Part shown: positions 8,448-18,700 of the stretch, piece after piece
Position numbering within the stretch: the stretch's first letter is position 1
Layout of the letters: each line of letters opens with the position of its first letter
Source: Pseudomonadota bacterium
GTDB lineage: Bacteria > Myxococcota_A > Polyangia > Haliangiales > Haliangiaceae
Assembly: GCA_026387715.1 (NCBI GenBank)
Contig: JAPLLF010001123.1
Coordinates: 1-32,095, forward strand
DNA length: 32,095 nucleotides
Direction: 5' to 3'
Made by a program: the position numbers and the translations under genes
The notes under the pieces: generated by a model
What the model saw: the letters and a program-made list of their open reading frames with translations, nothing else
What the model was told of the DNA's origin: nothing
Databases searched by the model: none

Positions 8448-9262
8448 GCGCCGAGGCCTCTCCAGACCTGTTCGAGCTCGCGTGGCGCGGCGGGGCGACC
8501 GAGGCACGCCTCCACCGCCGGCGGCCGGGTATCGACGAGCTCCCCTGGGGCTCGATCGATCTCGCGGCCTACGACGCGGCCTACCTGCTCGAGGCGCGGC
8601 GGGTGTGGAGCCACGGCGTGTTCACCGAGTACGCGAGCGCCGCGGCGTTCTCGGCGCTCACGACCGCGATGATGGAGTGCGGCGCCCCGGTCGATCTCGT
8701 CGCGGCGAGCGGCGACATCGTCGTCGACGAGCTGTTCCACGTCGAGCTGTCGTCGCGGCTCGTGATGGAGCTCGGCGGCGCCATCCCGATCGCGTTCGAT
8801 CTCGCGAACATCGCGCCCGCACCCTCGGCGGCGCGCCCGCTGCTGCGCGCCGCCGAGATCGCGCTGGTGACGTCGTGCGTCGGCGAGTCGCTCAGCGTGC
8901 CGGCGATCGCGCGGTCGCGGATGCTCGCGCGCGAGCCGCTGGCGCGCGGCGTGCTCGATCGGCTGCTCGTCGATGAGGGGCCGCACGCGCGGCTCGGCTT
9001 CTGGTTCCTCGGGTGGGCCAGCGCGCGCCTGTCCGACGCCGAGCGGGCCGCCCTCGCGACGATGGCGCTCGACGCGATCGAGGTCTACGCCCCGCTGTGG
9101 CAGGCGCCGTGCGACGCGTGCCCGGCGCCGACGGCGATCGCCGGGACCGACGCGATCGGCAAGGCCGACATGCGCGACGCGGTGATCCACCTGATCGCCA
9201 GGCCGCTCGCGCGCTTCGGGATCGAGTTGGACGGCCTCCGGCTGGCCGGGCTCGTCGCGTGA
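8444..9262 (+). CDS. Ferritin-like diiron protein
   Basis: This 272-residue cytoplasmic protein has the four-helix diiron carboxylate pattern: E62 in TEYASAAAFS, E96xxH99 in DELFHVE, E148 in CVGESLS and E178xxH181 in DEGPHARLG. That order (E, ExxH, E, ExxH) is the metal set of ferritin-like oxidases and oxygenases. It resembles a family common in myxobacteria in which HASxASF and DExxHA mark helices 1 and 2; no substrate is known to me. It has no signal peptide. A CDAC pair (223-226) lies in the C-terminal region. The GTG start at 8444 overlaps the stop of the Cys-repeat peptide gene, so it is translationally coupled and the peptide is a plausible substrate or partner. The next gene begins 12 nt downstream. 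Confidence 0.8.
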   Translation: MSAEASPDLFELAWRGGATEARLHRRRPGIDELPWGSIDLAAYDAAYLLEARRVWSHGVFTEYASAAAFSALTTAMMECGAPVDLVAASGDIVVDELFHVELSSRLVMELGGAIPIAFDLANIAPAPSAARPLLRAAEIALVTSCVGESLSVPAIARSRMLAREPLARGVLDRLLVDEGPHARLGFWFLGWASARLSDAERAALATMALDAIEVYAPLWQAPCDACPAPTAIAGTDAIGKADMRDAVIHLIARPLARFGIELDGLRLAGLVA

Positions 9263-9274
9263 TACCAATGAGGG

Positions 9275-10432
9275 ATGTCGCGGCTCTGGATCGGACTCGC
9301 CCTCGCGTCGACGATCGCCTCGCCGAGCCTCGCGGCTCCGAAGGAGGACAGGAAGCGGCCGCCGGAGGTCGAGCCCGAGCCTGAGCCCGAGCCCACGGCC
9401 GACCCGACGCCGATCAGCGCACCCGACAAGCCCGTGCCGGCACCCATCGTCGACACGCCGGCGCCTGTCGCGCCACCGCCCACGTCGAAGGCCGCCCCGT
9501 CGTTCCAGTGGGAGCCGTTCGGGTTCCTGCGCATGCAGTACCGCCTGGTCCAGAACGATCCGAACGTGATCTTCATCGGACGCGACGACGGCTTCGAGCT
9601 CCAGAACGCGCAGCTGCGGGTCGGGCTGCGCGACGCGTACGTCGACGCCGGGCTGGGGGGCCACGCGCTGGTGCGCGGCGGCTTCTTCCAGCCGTGGGCG
9701 GATCCCGAGGCGCAGATCGCCGACACCGACCGCGAGCTGGTCGACAAGCAGATCGAGAGCCGCGGCGTGCGCGTCACCGAGGGCTTCCAGCAAGCGGGGC
9801 TCACGCCGGGGCGCTCGATCGGCGCCGCGTTTCGTTACGATCCGAGCGCGTTCGCTGGCCACGATCGCGCCCCGGGTCGCCCGGCGCTCGCGTTCGAGCT
9901 CGCGCTGCAGAACGGCGCCGACGAGTTCGCGTCGAGCAACGACAACGACAAGCCGGCGATCTCCGCGTCGGCGCTCGCGCGGTTCGGCACCGAGGGCTTC
10001 CTCGTCGGCTCGGTCCGCTACAATCCGCGCACGGTCAACGAGATCCCTGCGCTGCAGGACGAGGACGATCTGTCGGTCAGCGCGGGCGTCCACGCGGCTG
10101 GTGGCCCGGTGTCGTTCGGCGCCGCCGGGATCTTCACGCGCACGACGTACGCGACGACCGCGGGCCCGGCGAACACCGCGCTCGGCGGTCACGCGCAGGT
10201 GATGTTCCGCGTCCCGGGCGCGTACCCGCTGGCGATCGGCTACCGCTTCGGGATCCTCGATCCGTCGAGCCTCATCATCACGGATCGCGTGATGGAGCAC
10301 ACGGCGGGCGCGGTGATCGGCGTGCCACGCTTGCGCATGCGCGTGCAGCTCCAGGTCACGCACGTCGTCGAGCAAGCCGCGCGCGCGCTCGACAACAGCC
10401 GCGCGCAGGTCGGCGTCGAGGTCGCGTTGTGA
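9275..10432 (+). CDS. Porin-like outer-membrane protein with Pro/Glu linker
   Basis: A 385-residue exported protein. Residues 1-20 are a signal peptide (MSRLWIGLALASTIASPSLA). Residues 24-75 form a charged, Pro-rich linker with EPEPEPEP, followed by a barrel region starting WEPFGFLRMQYRLV. The barrel resembles phosphate-selective (OprO/P-like) porins of proteobacteria: FELQNAQLRVGLR, GGFFQPW and AFELALQNGADE are strand-like blocks with Gly and aromatic edges. The last residues (AQVGVEVAL) do not end in Phe as classical porins do. The linker may reach through the periplasm to peptidoglycan. The start ATG has AGGG directly adjacent, which is too close for a good ribosome site, so coupling from the upstream gene is likely. 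Its stop overlaps the next gene as GTGA. Substrate unknown. Confidence 0.75.
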   Translation: MSRLWIGLALASTIASPSLAAPKEDRKRPPEVEPEPEPEPTADPTPISAPDKPVPAPIVDTPAPVAPPPTSKAAPSFQWEPFGFLRMQYRLVQNDPNVIFIGRDDGFELQNAQLRVGLRDAYVDAGLGGHALVRGGFFQPWADPEAQIADTDRELVDKQIESRGVRVTEGFQQAGLTPGRSIGAAFRYDPSAFAGHDRAPGRPALAFELALQNGADEFASSNDNDKPAISASALARFGTEGFLVGSVRYNPRTVNEIPALQDEDDLSVSAGVHAAGGPVSFGAAGIFTRTTYATTAGPANTALGGHAQVMFRVPGAYPLAIGYRFGILDPSSLIITDRVMEHTAGAVIGVPRLRMRVQLQVTHVVEQAARALDNSRAQVGVEVAL

Positions 10433-13400
10433 GGGCGCTCGCGCTCCTCGCGCTCCTCGTCGGCTGCAACACCAGCAACACCCAGGCGCGCGCGCAGCGG
10501 ATCGGTTCCCTCGAGGAGACGATCGGGGGGCCGCACGCGATCGGCACGATCGGCGACTACCTGCTCGAGAACGATCAGATCCGCCTGATCGTCAGCAAGG
10601 AGGGCGTCGGCCGCGTCAACACGTCGTACGGCGGCTCGCTGGTCGACGCGGATCTCCAGCGCCCCGGCGCCAACGGGGCCAAGGCGACCGGCAACGACCA
10701 GCTCGCCGAGCTGCTGCCGGGCTTCGCGTTCACGGTGATCGATCCGACCGCGGTGAAGGTCACCGCCGATGGCTCGAACGGTCAGTACGCGGAGGTGACC
10801 GTCGAGGGTGGTGGCGGTGACCTCCTCCAGATGGTCTACCTGCTCAACACCGGCCTGGTGTTCCCCGAGAGCCTGACGTTCTCGAACGCGTACCGGCTCG
10901 CCCCCGGCAAGAAGTACGTCGAGATCCGGTCGACGGTGAAGAACACCGGCAAGGGCGCGCATCCGTTTCCGTACCTCGATCCGACCCAGCTCAAGGATCT
11001 CGGCTTCGACATCCCCAACATCGAGAACATCCAGCTCTCGGTCCCGATGGGCCAGCTCCCGTTGCTCGGCGGCGAGCAGACGCTGTTCACCCCGGGGCAG
11101 GCGGGCTTCAACGTCCGGTTCGCGATCGAGGACACCTACGTCAAGGCGGGTGGGTTCCCCGCGTTTCCTGGCATGGTCGTCGACTACGTCGCCAGCCGCG
11201 GCGTGGGCGTGTCCTACGGCCTCACGGTGCCAGACGAAGGCGCGAAGAACTACGTCAACGCCTACAAGGACGGCTACGCGGCGCAGGCCAAGACGATCAC
11301 GCCCTACTCGATGCTCATGCCGTTCACGTACGCGGGGGTCTCGGCCGTGTACGTCGCCAAGCCCCCGGCGCTGCTGATGCCCGGGGAGGAGTTCACGTAC
11401 ACCACGTACTTCATCGTCGGCAGCGGGGACGTCGGCAGCGTGCTCGACACCATCTACGAGCTGCGCGGCACGCCGACCGGCACGTTCGGTGGGCGCGTGG
11501 TCGACGCGCAGACCAGCGCCCCGATCACCAACGCCAGCGTGGTGGTGCTCGACGCGCAGGGCAACCCGATCGATCAGCTCGACGTCGACGACCAGGGCAG
11601 CTTCCTCGGGCACCTCGCGGCGGGCGCCTACAGCTATCGCGTGCTGTCCGACGAGCGCCTCACGACCGCCGCGCAGCCGCTCACGATCACGGCCGGGCAG
11701 GCGAGCGGCGTGTTCGTCCAGATGGATCCGCCGGCCACGCTCGCCGTCGCCGTGCTCGACGAGCAGTCGCGCCACGCCCCCGTCAAGGTCCAGCTGATCG
11801 GGGAGTATCCCGCGCCGAGCGGCGCCGGCACCTTGCCGTGTCAGGACAAGCAGTGCCTCGATCCGCGCGACTTCCTCTACTCGCTCACGCTCGGCGAGCG
11901 CAAGCGCCCGACGGCGTTCGACGGCAGCAAGCGCTTCATCGAGAAGGCGTGGTGGACCAAGGATGGTCGCCTCGAGGCGCAGGTGCGGCCCGGCACGTAC
12001 GACCTCGTGATCTCGCGGGGCCCCGAGTACGAGGTGACGACCGTGAAGGTCGACCTCCGCCCCGGTGCGTTCGTCGCCCAGAACCTCACGCTGACGCGCG
12101 CGTTCCCGACCGACGGCTGGATCGCGGGCGACTTCCACATCCACGCGCAGCCGTCGACCGACTCCGGGCTGCCGATCGATCAACGCGTGATCAGCTGCGC
12201 CGCCGAGGGCCTCGAGGTCGCGGTGTCGACCGATCACAACTTCATCACCGACTACGCGCCGGTGATCTCGGCGTCGGGGCTCGACCCCTGGATGCTCGGG
12301 TTGCCCGGCATGGAGATGACCACGTTCGAGATGGGGCACTTCATCGGCTACCCGCTCAAGATCGACGCCGGCTCGACGCGCGGCGGCGAGTTCGAGTGGT
12401 CGGGCGTGCCGCCGAAGACGATCTTCGATCAGCTGCGCAACAAGCTCGCGGTGGAGCCCGGCAAGGGGCTCGTGCACATCGCCCATCCGCGGCAGCCGGT
12501 GCTCGGCTACTGGGCGCAGTTCTACATCGACGCCGCGACCGGCGAGCCGTACCCACCGACGGGCATCCTCGGCATCTTCGCGCCGTACGGCGACGAGTTC
12601 GCCCCGGACAAGTACGCCAACGACTTCGACACCGTCGAGCTGCTCACCGGGCGTCGCCTCGAGGACGCGCACTCGTTCGTCGCGCCGACGCCGCTGCCGC
12701 CGGGGCCGTTTCCGGATCCGCAGCCGGTGGCGGGCACGGTCGTCGTCGGCAAGGACGGTCGGCCGCAGTTCCCGGGCGTCGTCGAGACGTGGATGACGAT
12801 GCTCGATCGCGGCGCGAAGCCGACCGGCATGGGCGCGTCCGACTCGCACCAGCTGCTCGGCGACGAGCCGGGGTACGCGCGCACGATGCTGTTCGTCGGC
12901 AGCGGCAAGGACGTCCCGGGCGGCTTCGGCCGGGCCGACGTCGTCGACGCGATCACGCACCACCACGCGATCACGACGAACGGGCCGTTCCTCGAGATGA
13001 CGGTCGGCTCGCACATCATCGGCGACACCGTGGTGGCGTCGTCGGGCGGCGTCGACGTCGATCTCCACGTCCGCGCCCCGACGTGGGCGGCGGTCGATCA
13101 CCTCATCGTCTACTCGAACAGCGTGGTCATCCTCGACGAGCCGATCCCGCCGGCGCAGGCGACGAACTACGCGCGGCAGGTGCACCTCGCGCTCCCCGCG
13201 GACGCCTGGATCGTCGCCGAGGTGTACGGCTCGGGGAACATGTTCCCGGTGCTCACCCCGACCGAGTTCCCGCCGCTCGACGCGACCGTGATCATCAAGG
13301 CGCTGTCGGCCGGGCTCGATCTGTCGAGCCTGCCGATCGCCGCGTCGCTCAAGCCGAAGTTCACGCACTACTCGCGGCCCTACGCGATCACGAACCCGAT

Positions 13401-13527
13401 CTGGTTCGACACCGATGGCAACGGGTTCACGCCACCCAGGCCGCCGCTGCCGCGCGTCGCGCCACCCGCCACCAGCCGCCCCGACGTTCGCCAGCAGTTC
13501 GACGCGCTCCCGGAGCTCACGCCGTGA
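10429..13527 (+). CDS. Large lipoprotein with C-terminal PHP-type metallohydrolase domain (CehA/McbA-like)
   Basis: The GTG at 10429 overlaps the porin stop and gives 1032 residues. The N-terminus VRALALLALLVGC is a short lipoprotein signal with box LVGC. Residues about 20-345 form a beta-rich, unassigned domain. About 350-430 resembles a carboxypeptidase regulatory-like fold (GGRVVDAQTSAPITNASVVV). From about 560 a PHP-type metallohydrolase follows, with DFHIHAQPSTDSG (H570, H572), STDHN (D602, H603), HIAHP (H683, H686) and ASDSH (D805, H807). CehA/McbA enzymes of this kind hydrolyse carbamate or ester bonds or phosphates; the substrate here is unknown. Being a lipoprotein, it should act in the periplasm or on the outer membrane next to the porin-like partner, perhaps cleaving a compound before or after transport. 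Confidence 0.85.
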   Translation: MRALALLALLVGCNTSNTQARAQRIGSLEETIGGPHAIGTIGDYLLENDQIRLIVSKEGVGRVNTSYGGSLVDADLQRPGANGAKATGNDQLAELLPGFAFTVIDPTAVKVTADGSNGQYAEVTVEGGGGDLLQMVYLLNTGLVFPESLTFSNAYRLAPGKKYVEIRSTVKNTGKGAHPFPYLDPTQLKDLGFDIPNIENIQLSVPMGQLPLLGGEQTLFTPGQAGFNVRFAIEDTYVKAGGFPAFPGMVVDYVASRGVGVSYGLTVPDEGAKNYVNAYKDGYAAQAKTITPYSMLMPFTYAGVSAVYVAKPPALLMPGEEFTYTTYFIVGSGDVGSVLDTIYELRGTPTGTFGGRVVDAQTSAPITNASVVVLDAQGNPIDQLDVDDQGSFLGHLAAGAYSYRVLSDERLTTAAQPLTITAGQASGVFVQMDPPATLAVAVLDEQSRHAPVKVQLIGEYPAPSGAGTLPCQDKQCLDPRDFLYSLTLGERKRPTAFDGSKRFIEKAWWTKDGRLEAQVRPGTYDLVISRGPEYEVTTVKVDLRPGAFVAQNLTLTRAFPTDGWIAGDFHIHAQPSTDSGLPIDQRVISCAAEGLEVAVSTDHNFITDYAPVISASGLDPWMLGLPGMEMTTFEMGHFIGYPLKIDAGSTRGGEFEWSGVPPKTIFDQLRNKLAVEPGKGLVHIAHPRQPVLGYWAQFYIDAATGEPYPPTGILGIFAPYGDEFAPDKYANDFDTVELLTGRRLEDAHSFVAPTPLPPGPFPDPQPVAGTVVVGKDGRPQFPGVVETWMTMLDRGAKPTGMGASDSHQLLGDEPGYARTMLFVGSGKDVPGGFGRADVVDAITHHHAITTNGPFLEMTVGSHIIGDTVVASSGGVDVDLHVRAPTWAAVDHLIVYSNSVVILDEPIPPAQATNYARQVHLALPADAWIVAEVYGSGNMFPVLTPTEFPPLDATVIIKALSAGLDLSSLPIAASLKPKFTHYSRPYAITNPIWFDTDGNGFTPPRPPLPRVAPPATSRPDVRQQFDALPELTP

Positions 13528-14120
13528 GCCTGCCGATCCCGGCACGTCTGCTGGTCATGGCTACTGGCCTAGCCGTCTGGCTGACCACCCCCCCAGCCTG
13601 GGGTCACGACTTCCCGTCGATGCGCACGGTCGTGGTCCAGGTCGAGCGGTGCGAGCTCGCCGTCATGGTCGGCTTCCGGCCGGCGACCGGCGAGGCGACC
13701 AGCGCGACGTTCGCGCGCGTGGCCAGTCAGCCTAAATCCAAGGGACTCGAGACGTTACGGGACGTCATGACCAACACCGCGCTCGCGCCGGTCGCCTTCC
13801 TCGTCGACGGCAAGCCGCTCGTGCCGACCAGCGTCCACGCCAAGCTCGGCCTCGAGCCGGGTGGGGCGCGGCCGATGGTCGTCGTGCTCGTGACCTATGC
13901 GCTACCCGCTGGAAATCGTTTGGTGATCCGCTCGGCGGACACGAAGGCGACGTCGTTTTCGTGGACCGATCGCGCGTCCCACCGGATCGTGCTCGCGGAC
14001 GCGCCCACGCAGGGTCACTGGTACAACGGCGTGGCATCGATGTTGCTGCCTCTCGAGACTTCACCGGGAGATTCGCCATGCGCCGCATCATCACTCCGCT
14101 CGTCACGCTCGCTTCCCTGA
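13524..14120 (+). CDS. Secreted protein of unknown function
   Basis: The GTG at 13524 overlaps the upstream stop (GTGA) and opens a 198-residue frame. Residues 1-28 are a good Sec signal (LLVMATGLAVWLTTPPAWG, then HDF). The mature part has two beta-rich stretches (MRTVVVQVERCELAVMVGF and MVVVLVTYALPAGNRLVIRS) with a charged helix-like region between them. Only two cysteines are present. I do not recognise the family. The last 14 codons overlap the start region of the next gene in another frame and are low in conserved character (SSLRSSRSLP), so the true C-terminus may have drifted into the neighbour. Its place right after the metallohydrolase lipoprotein, with translational coupling, suggests an accessory role at the envelope. 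Confidence 0.6.
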   Translation: MSLPIPARLLVMATGLAVWLTTPPAWGHDFPSMRTVVVQVERCELAVMVGFRPATGEATSATFARVASQPKSKGLETLRDVMTNTALAPVAFLVDGKPLVPTSVHAKLGLEPGGARPMVVVLVTYALPAGNRLVIRSADTKATSFSWTDRASHRIVLADAPTQGHWYNGVASMLLPLETSPGDSPCAASSLRSSRSLP

Positions 14121-15751
14121 TCCCGGCTCTGAGCCTGGTGAGCGCCTGCGACGCCGCGTACGACCCGGGAACGCTCGCGATCGATCCCAACGCGCCGACG
14201 ATCGAGATCACCGAGCCCGCGATGGGCACGCTCGCCGGCGACGTCGCGATGGTGACGGTCAAGGGCAGGGTCCACGACGACGTCGGCGTCACCGCGGTGA
14301 CGGTCAACGGCATGACCGCGACCCTGTCGGGCGACCGGTTCTCGGTCGACGTCCCGGTCGGGTATGGCACCCAGCTGCTCCACGCCGTCGCGCTCGACGC
14401 CGATGGCAACCAGGGCAAGGAGACCCGCGCGGTGTCCGCCGGCCCGACGCGCTCGCTGACGACCCAGGTGCCCCAGGCGGTGATGGCGTCGATCTCGGCG
14501 CAGACCTTCGATGCGATCTCGCGGGGCGCGACCAACTTCGTCAAGACCGCGGATCTCACCGCGATGCTCGCGCCCAGTAACCCCATCATCTCGGTCGGCG
14601 GCGCGGACCCCGACTGCCTCTACGGCCACGGCGCGATCACCAGCCTGACGCTCGGCGACTTCGCGGTCTCGATGTCGCCGACGGCGGGCGGGCTCTATCT
14701 CGACGCGACGTTCACCAGCCCGTTCGTCGGCATGCACCTCGACTACGCCGCGGCGTGCATCGACGGTCAGCGCGATGTCTCGGCGGCCGCGTCGCGCATC
14801 CACATCGCCGGCCTGCTCGCGATGAGCATCGGCCCCGACGGCAAGCTCGTCGCGCACATCAACAACCCGGATGTCTCGATCACCGGCCTCGACCTCGAGC
14901 TGGGCGGCATCCCGGGCGACGTCGTCAACCTCATCCACCTCGACACCGCGATCGGTCCCATCCTCGCGTTCGCGACCGAGAAGTTCGTCGCGCCGATGCT
15001 CGCCAACGCGATCGAGGGCTCCACCGATTCGCAGGTCTCGGTCCTCGGCACCACGGTCAACGTCGAGGTCCGCCCCACGAAGCTCGACTTCGACGTCACC
15101 GGCGCGATGGTCGAGCTCGACACCAAGCTCCGCGCCGAGGGCGACTCGATCCTCACCGGGTTCGTCTACGTGCCGAACACCGCGCCGGTGATGTCGACCT
15201 CGAACGGCTTCGAGGTCGCGGTGTCCGACGACGCCGTCAACCAGCTGCTCACCAGCCTGTGGACCGCCAAGGCGTTCGACAAGGCGTTCGACCTCGACAC
15301 CGGCAGCTACGGCGAGGTCGGCCGGCTCTACGACCGCGTCGAGATCGCGGTCGCGGCCCCGCCGTGGGTCGACGCCTCGGGCGCGGGCCTCAAGCTCGTC
15401 CTCGGCGACATGACCATCACGTTCAAGAACGGCAACACCGTCGCCACCAAGGTGGTCGCCAACGCCGAGATCGACCTCAAGGCGACCGCCGGCACCGACG
15501 GCAAGCTCCGCCTCGACGCGGGGCAGCCCACGGTGTTCGTCGACCTGCTCAACGAGGGCGTGTCCGGCGCCAACGACCTGTCGAGCGCCGACTTCGAGCA
15601 CCTGGTGTCGTTCGCGCTGTCGCGCGCCGTGTCGTTCGGCGCCGGTGCGGTCGGTGCGATCCCGCTGCCGTCGGTCGGTGGCGTCGGCCTCAAGAACCTC
15701 TCGATCGACGAGCAGACGGGCTACCTCGTGGTCGGCGGCAGCGTCGAATAA
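14078..15751 (+). CDS. Lipoprotein with Ig-like domain and BPI-like lipid-binding region (tentative)
   Basis: The ATG at 14078 has GGGAG upstream and gives 557 residues starting MRRIITPLVTLASLIPALSL with lipobox VSAC. The frame continues upstream to 13961, but that part is only a shadow of the previous gene. Residues about 28-125 look like a bacterial Ig-like domain (APTIEITEPAMGTLAGD, VTVKGRVHDDVGVTAVTVNG). The rest is a long alternation of strands and amphipathic helices. The block DDAVNQLLTSLWTA resembles a motif in bacterial relatives of BPI/LBP lipid-binding proteins, and the next gene has a similar layout, but I cannot confirm that family by eye. It overlaps the previous gene by 43 bases and ends 47 bases before the next start. 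Likely located in the outer membrane, perhaps handling lipids. Confidence 0.7.
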   Translation: MRRIITPLVTLASLIPALSLVSACDAAYDPGTLAIDPNAPTIEITEPAMGTLAGDVAMVTVKGRVHDDVGVTAVTVNGMTATLSGDRFSVDVPVGYGTQLLHAVALDADGNQGKETRAVSAGPTRSLTTQVPQAVMASISAQTFDAISRGATNFVKTADLTAMLAPSNPIISVGGADPDCLYGHGAITSLTLGDFAVSMSPTAGGLYLDATFTSPFVGMHLDYAAACIDGQRDVSAAASRIHIAGLLAMSIGPDGKLVAHINNPDVSITGLDLELGGIPGDVVNLIHLDTAIGPILAFATEKFVAPMLANAIEGSTDSQVSVLGTTVNVEVRPTKLDFDVTGAMVELDTKLRAEGDSILTGFVYVPNTAPVMSTSNGFEVAVSDDAVNQLLTSLWTAKAFDKAFDLDTGSYGEVGRLYDRVEIAVAAPPWVDASGAGLKLVLGDMTITFKNGNTVATKVVANAEIDLKATAGTDGKLRLDAGQPTVFVDLLNEGVSGANDLSSADFEHLVSFALSRAVSFGAGAVGAIPLPSVGGVGLKNLSIDEQTGYLVVGGSVE

Positions 15752-15798
15752 CGGATTGCGCTTGACCGACACCACGTCGGTGGCGTTCATTGCCCTCC

Positions 15799-18700
15799 AT
15801 GAGGGGCATTTCGGTTCGGGCCATCGTCGCCGTGACGGTGGTCATCTTTGCTTTCGGGTTCGGATGCGGGGGCGGCTGCGCGGGGTGCTCGTCGATGGAA
15901 CCCATCCCAGGTGGGTTTCCGGCCGCCGAGCGGCACCCGAACGCGGCGCAGATCCGCGTCAGCTCGACGGCGCTCGACACGCTCGAGGCCGACCCGGCGA
16001 AGCTCGTGGCCGGCTTCCTCGGCGGGGGCCCGCTGTCGTTCGACATCCCTGGCTCGTGCTCCGGTAACCCCGCGATCTGCTGCGTCGGCAACCAGGTGGT
16101 CTCGCCGTGCGGCCCGCTCAACATCGATCTCGACAAGCGCCCCACGGATAACGCGCGCCTCGTGCTCACGCCCGTCGACAAGGGCGCGACCGACGGTCAG
16201 CTCGACGTCACGGTCCGCGCGCGGCTCAAGACCGCCATGGACCTGCCGGTCAAGGTGAACATCGGCTTCGATCTCGCGTGCACCGTCGCGATCGACACCG
16301 AGCCGGGCTCGTTCAAGGACATCCAGATCGTGCTGCCGATGCAGTTCACCCAGGACGGCACGGTCGGCACGACGCGGATCGGCGCGGGCGCCGTCGCGGT
16401 CAGCCAGCTCGAGTCGGCCGACGTCACGCTCAAGGGCAACCTCGGCTGCCTCGGTGCCAACTTCGTGATCGGGTTCTTCATCGGCACGCTGCAGACCACG
16501 ATCGAGGATCAGATCAAGAGTGCGCTCGACACCGGCACCTGCAAGCAGTGCGCGAGCGGCGACGTCGCCGAGTGCGGCAGCTCGTTCGCGACGTCGTGCA
16601 CCAACAACGTGTGCACCAAGGCCAATAACGAGTGCCTCCAGGAGCTCGGCCTCGACGGTCGCCTGCGCGGCGTGTCGCTGTTCGGCGGGTTCTCGCCGGG
16701 CACCACCGGCGCGATCGATCTCTACGAGGTCACCGGCGGGTACGCGACCTCGAAGGCCGGTGGCCTCGCGCTCGGCATGCTCGGCGGCATCCAGCCCGCG
16801 GGCACCGCGCGCGATCGCTGCGGCCCGCCCGCGACCGCGCCGACGACCGGCGCGATCCCGCAGTCGGTGTTCTTCCAGGGCAACGTGCGCCCGGACACCA
16901 ACCAGCCGTTCGACATCGCGTTCGGCGTGCACAAGTCGCAGCTCGGCCAGTTCGCGTTCGCGGGCTACGACGGCGGCCTGCTGTGCCTGACGATCGGCCA
17001 CGACTCGGTCGCGCAGCTGACCACCGACACGATCAGCATCCTGTCGCGCTCGCTCGGCAAGCTCACCGACGTGGGCGCGCCGGTCGCGATCGGCCTGCGC
17101 CCGCAGTCGCCGCCCGACATCGTGCTCGGCAAGAACACGTTCAAGGACGACGGCGCGGGCAACATGATCGTCGACGAGCCGCTGCTCGACATCACGTTCC
17201 ACGCGATGGAGCTCGACTTCTTCGCGCAGCTCGACGAGCAGTACGTCCGCGTCCTCACGGTCGTGTCGGACGTCCACCTCCCGGTCGCGCTCCAGGTCAC
17301 CGCGATGGGCGAGCTCGCGCCGGTGCTCGGCGACACCAGCATGGCGTTCTCGAACCTGTCGGTGAAGAACAGCGAGGCGCTCACCGAGAGCCCGGCGGAC
17401 CTCGCGGCGCTGTTCCCGAACCTCTTGAACCTCGTCCTCCCGCAGCTGTCCGGCGCGCTCCCGTCGGTCGCGCTGCCGGCGATCAGCGGCCTCCAGCTGA
17501 GCGTCTCGGCGATCACGGCGGTGCCGACCACGGTCGGCGGCGCGACGAACGACTTCCTCGCGATCTACGCGAACCTCGCGACCGCGATGGCCAAGCCGGT
17601 GACGACCCACGCCGAGCTGGTGTCCGTCGACGAGCCGAGCACCGACGTCCTGAACAGCCCGCGTACGTGGGCCGCCAGCAAGCCGCCGACCATCGCGCTG
17701 GCGCTGTCGGCGGCCGGCGACGGCGCCCGTGATTTCGAGTACTCGCTCCGCCTCGATCGCGGCGCGTGGACCGCGTGGAGCCGGCAGGCCAGGCCGGTGC
17801 TGTCGCCGTCGACGTTCTTCCTCCAGGGCCCGCACGTCATCGAGGTGCGCGCGCGCGAGCTCGGCAAGCCCGAGACGATCGACCCGACGCCCGAGGAGAT
17901 CGCGATCGAGATCGGCGCGATCGCGCCGCGCGTCGGCACGGCGAACTTCCACGGCCAGCCGGGCGAGGCTGGCTGCAGCTGCCAGGCCGGTGGGCGCGCG
18001 ACCGACGCGGCGCCGTTCGCGCTCGCGCTCGGCTTCGTCCTGCTACCGCTCGGGCGCCTGCGCCGGCGCGCGCGCACGCTGGTGACCGCGGTCGCCCGGC
18101 ACCTGATCGTCCTGGGGCCGATCGTGTGGCTCGCGGCGGTCGCCTGCATGCCCGCGTGCTCGTGCTCGACGAGCCCGTGCGGCGACGCCGACTGCGTCGC
18201 GGGCGAGCTGGAGCACGGCTCGATCGGCAAGTGGACCTCCGTCGCCGGTGATCCGGATCGCGTGCTCGTCGCGACCTACGACAAGGGCCTCGGCGATCTC
18301 GTCGCGGTCGACGCGACCGACCCGGCGAACCTCGTCGTCACGTTCGTCGACGGCATCGATCCCGGCGAGGCGCCGACCCACGACCCGAGCACGTATCGCC
18401 ACGGCGTCGAGGGCGCGGGCCCCGACGTCGGCGCGCACACCAGCATCGCCATGGCGGGCGGCCTCGCGAGCATCGCGTACCAGGACCTGACCGCACACAG
18501 CCTCAAGTTCGCGACCGAGACCAAGCCGAACGTGTGGGTGAGCCACACCGTCGAGGTCGCCGACGGCGTCGACATCGGCCGCTACACGTCGATCGGCCAC
18601 GACGCCGATGGCAAGCCGGTGATCGCGTACCTCGCCGTCGGCGTCGACGACGGCACGGGCAATCGTACGACCGAGCTGCGCCTCGCGCGCGCGTCCCTCG

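Noticed and set aside
10240-13545. 1101-codon minus-strand ORF over the PHP lipoprotein gene
   Set aside because: It is full of Arg, Asp and Val typical of antisense reading of high-GC genes and shows no domain; the plus strand has lipobox, metal motifs and coupled junctions.
14015-15790. 591-codon minus-strand ORF
   Set aside because: Antisense shadow of the Ig-like lipoprotein gene, with Asp/Arg/Val-rich composition.
15787-17952. 721-codon minus-strand ORF
   Set aside because: Antisense of the giant envelope protein, low complexity, no motif.
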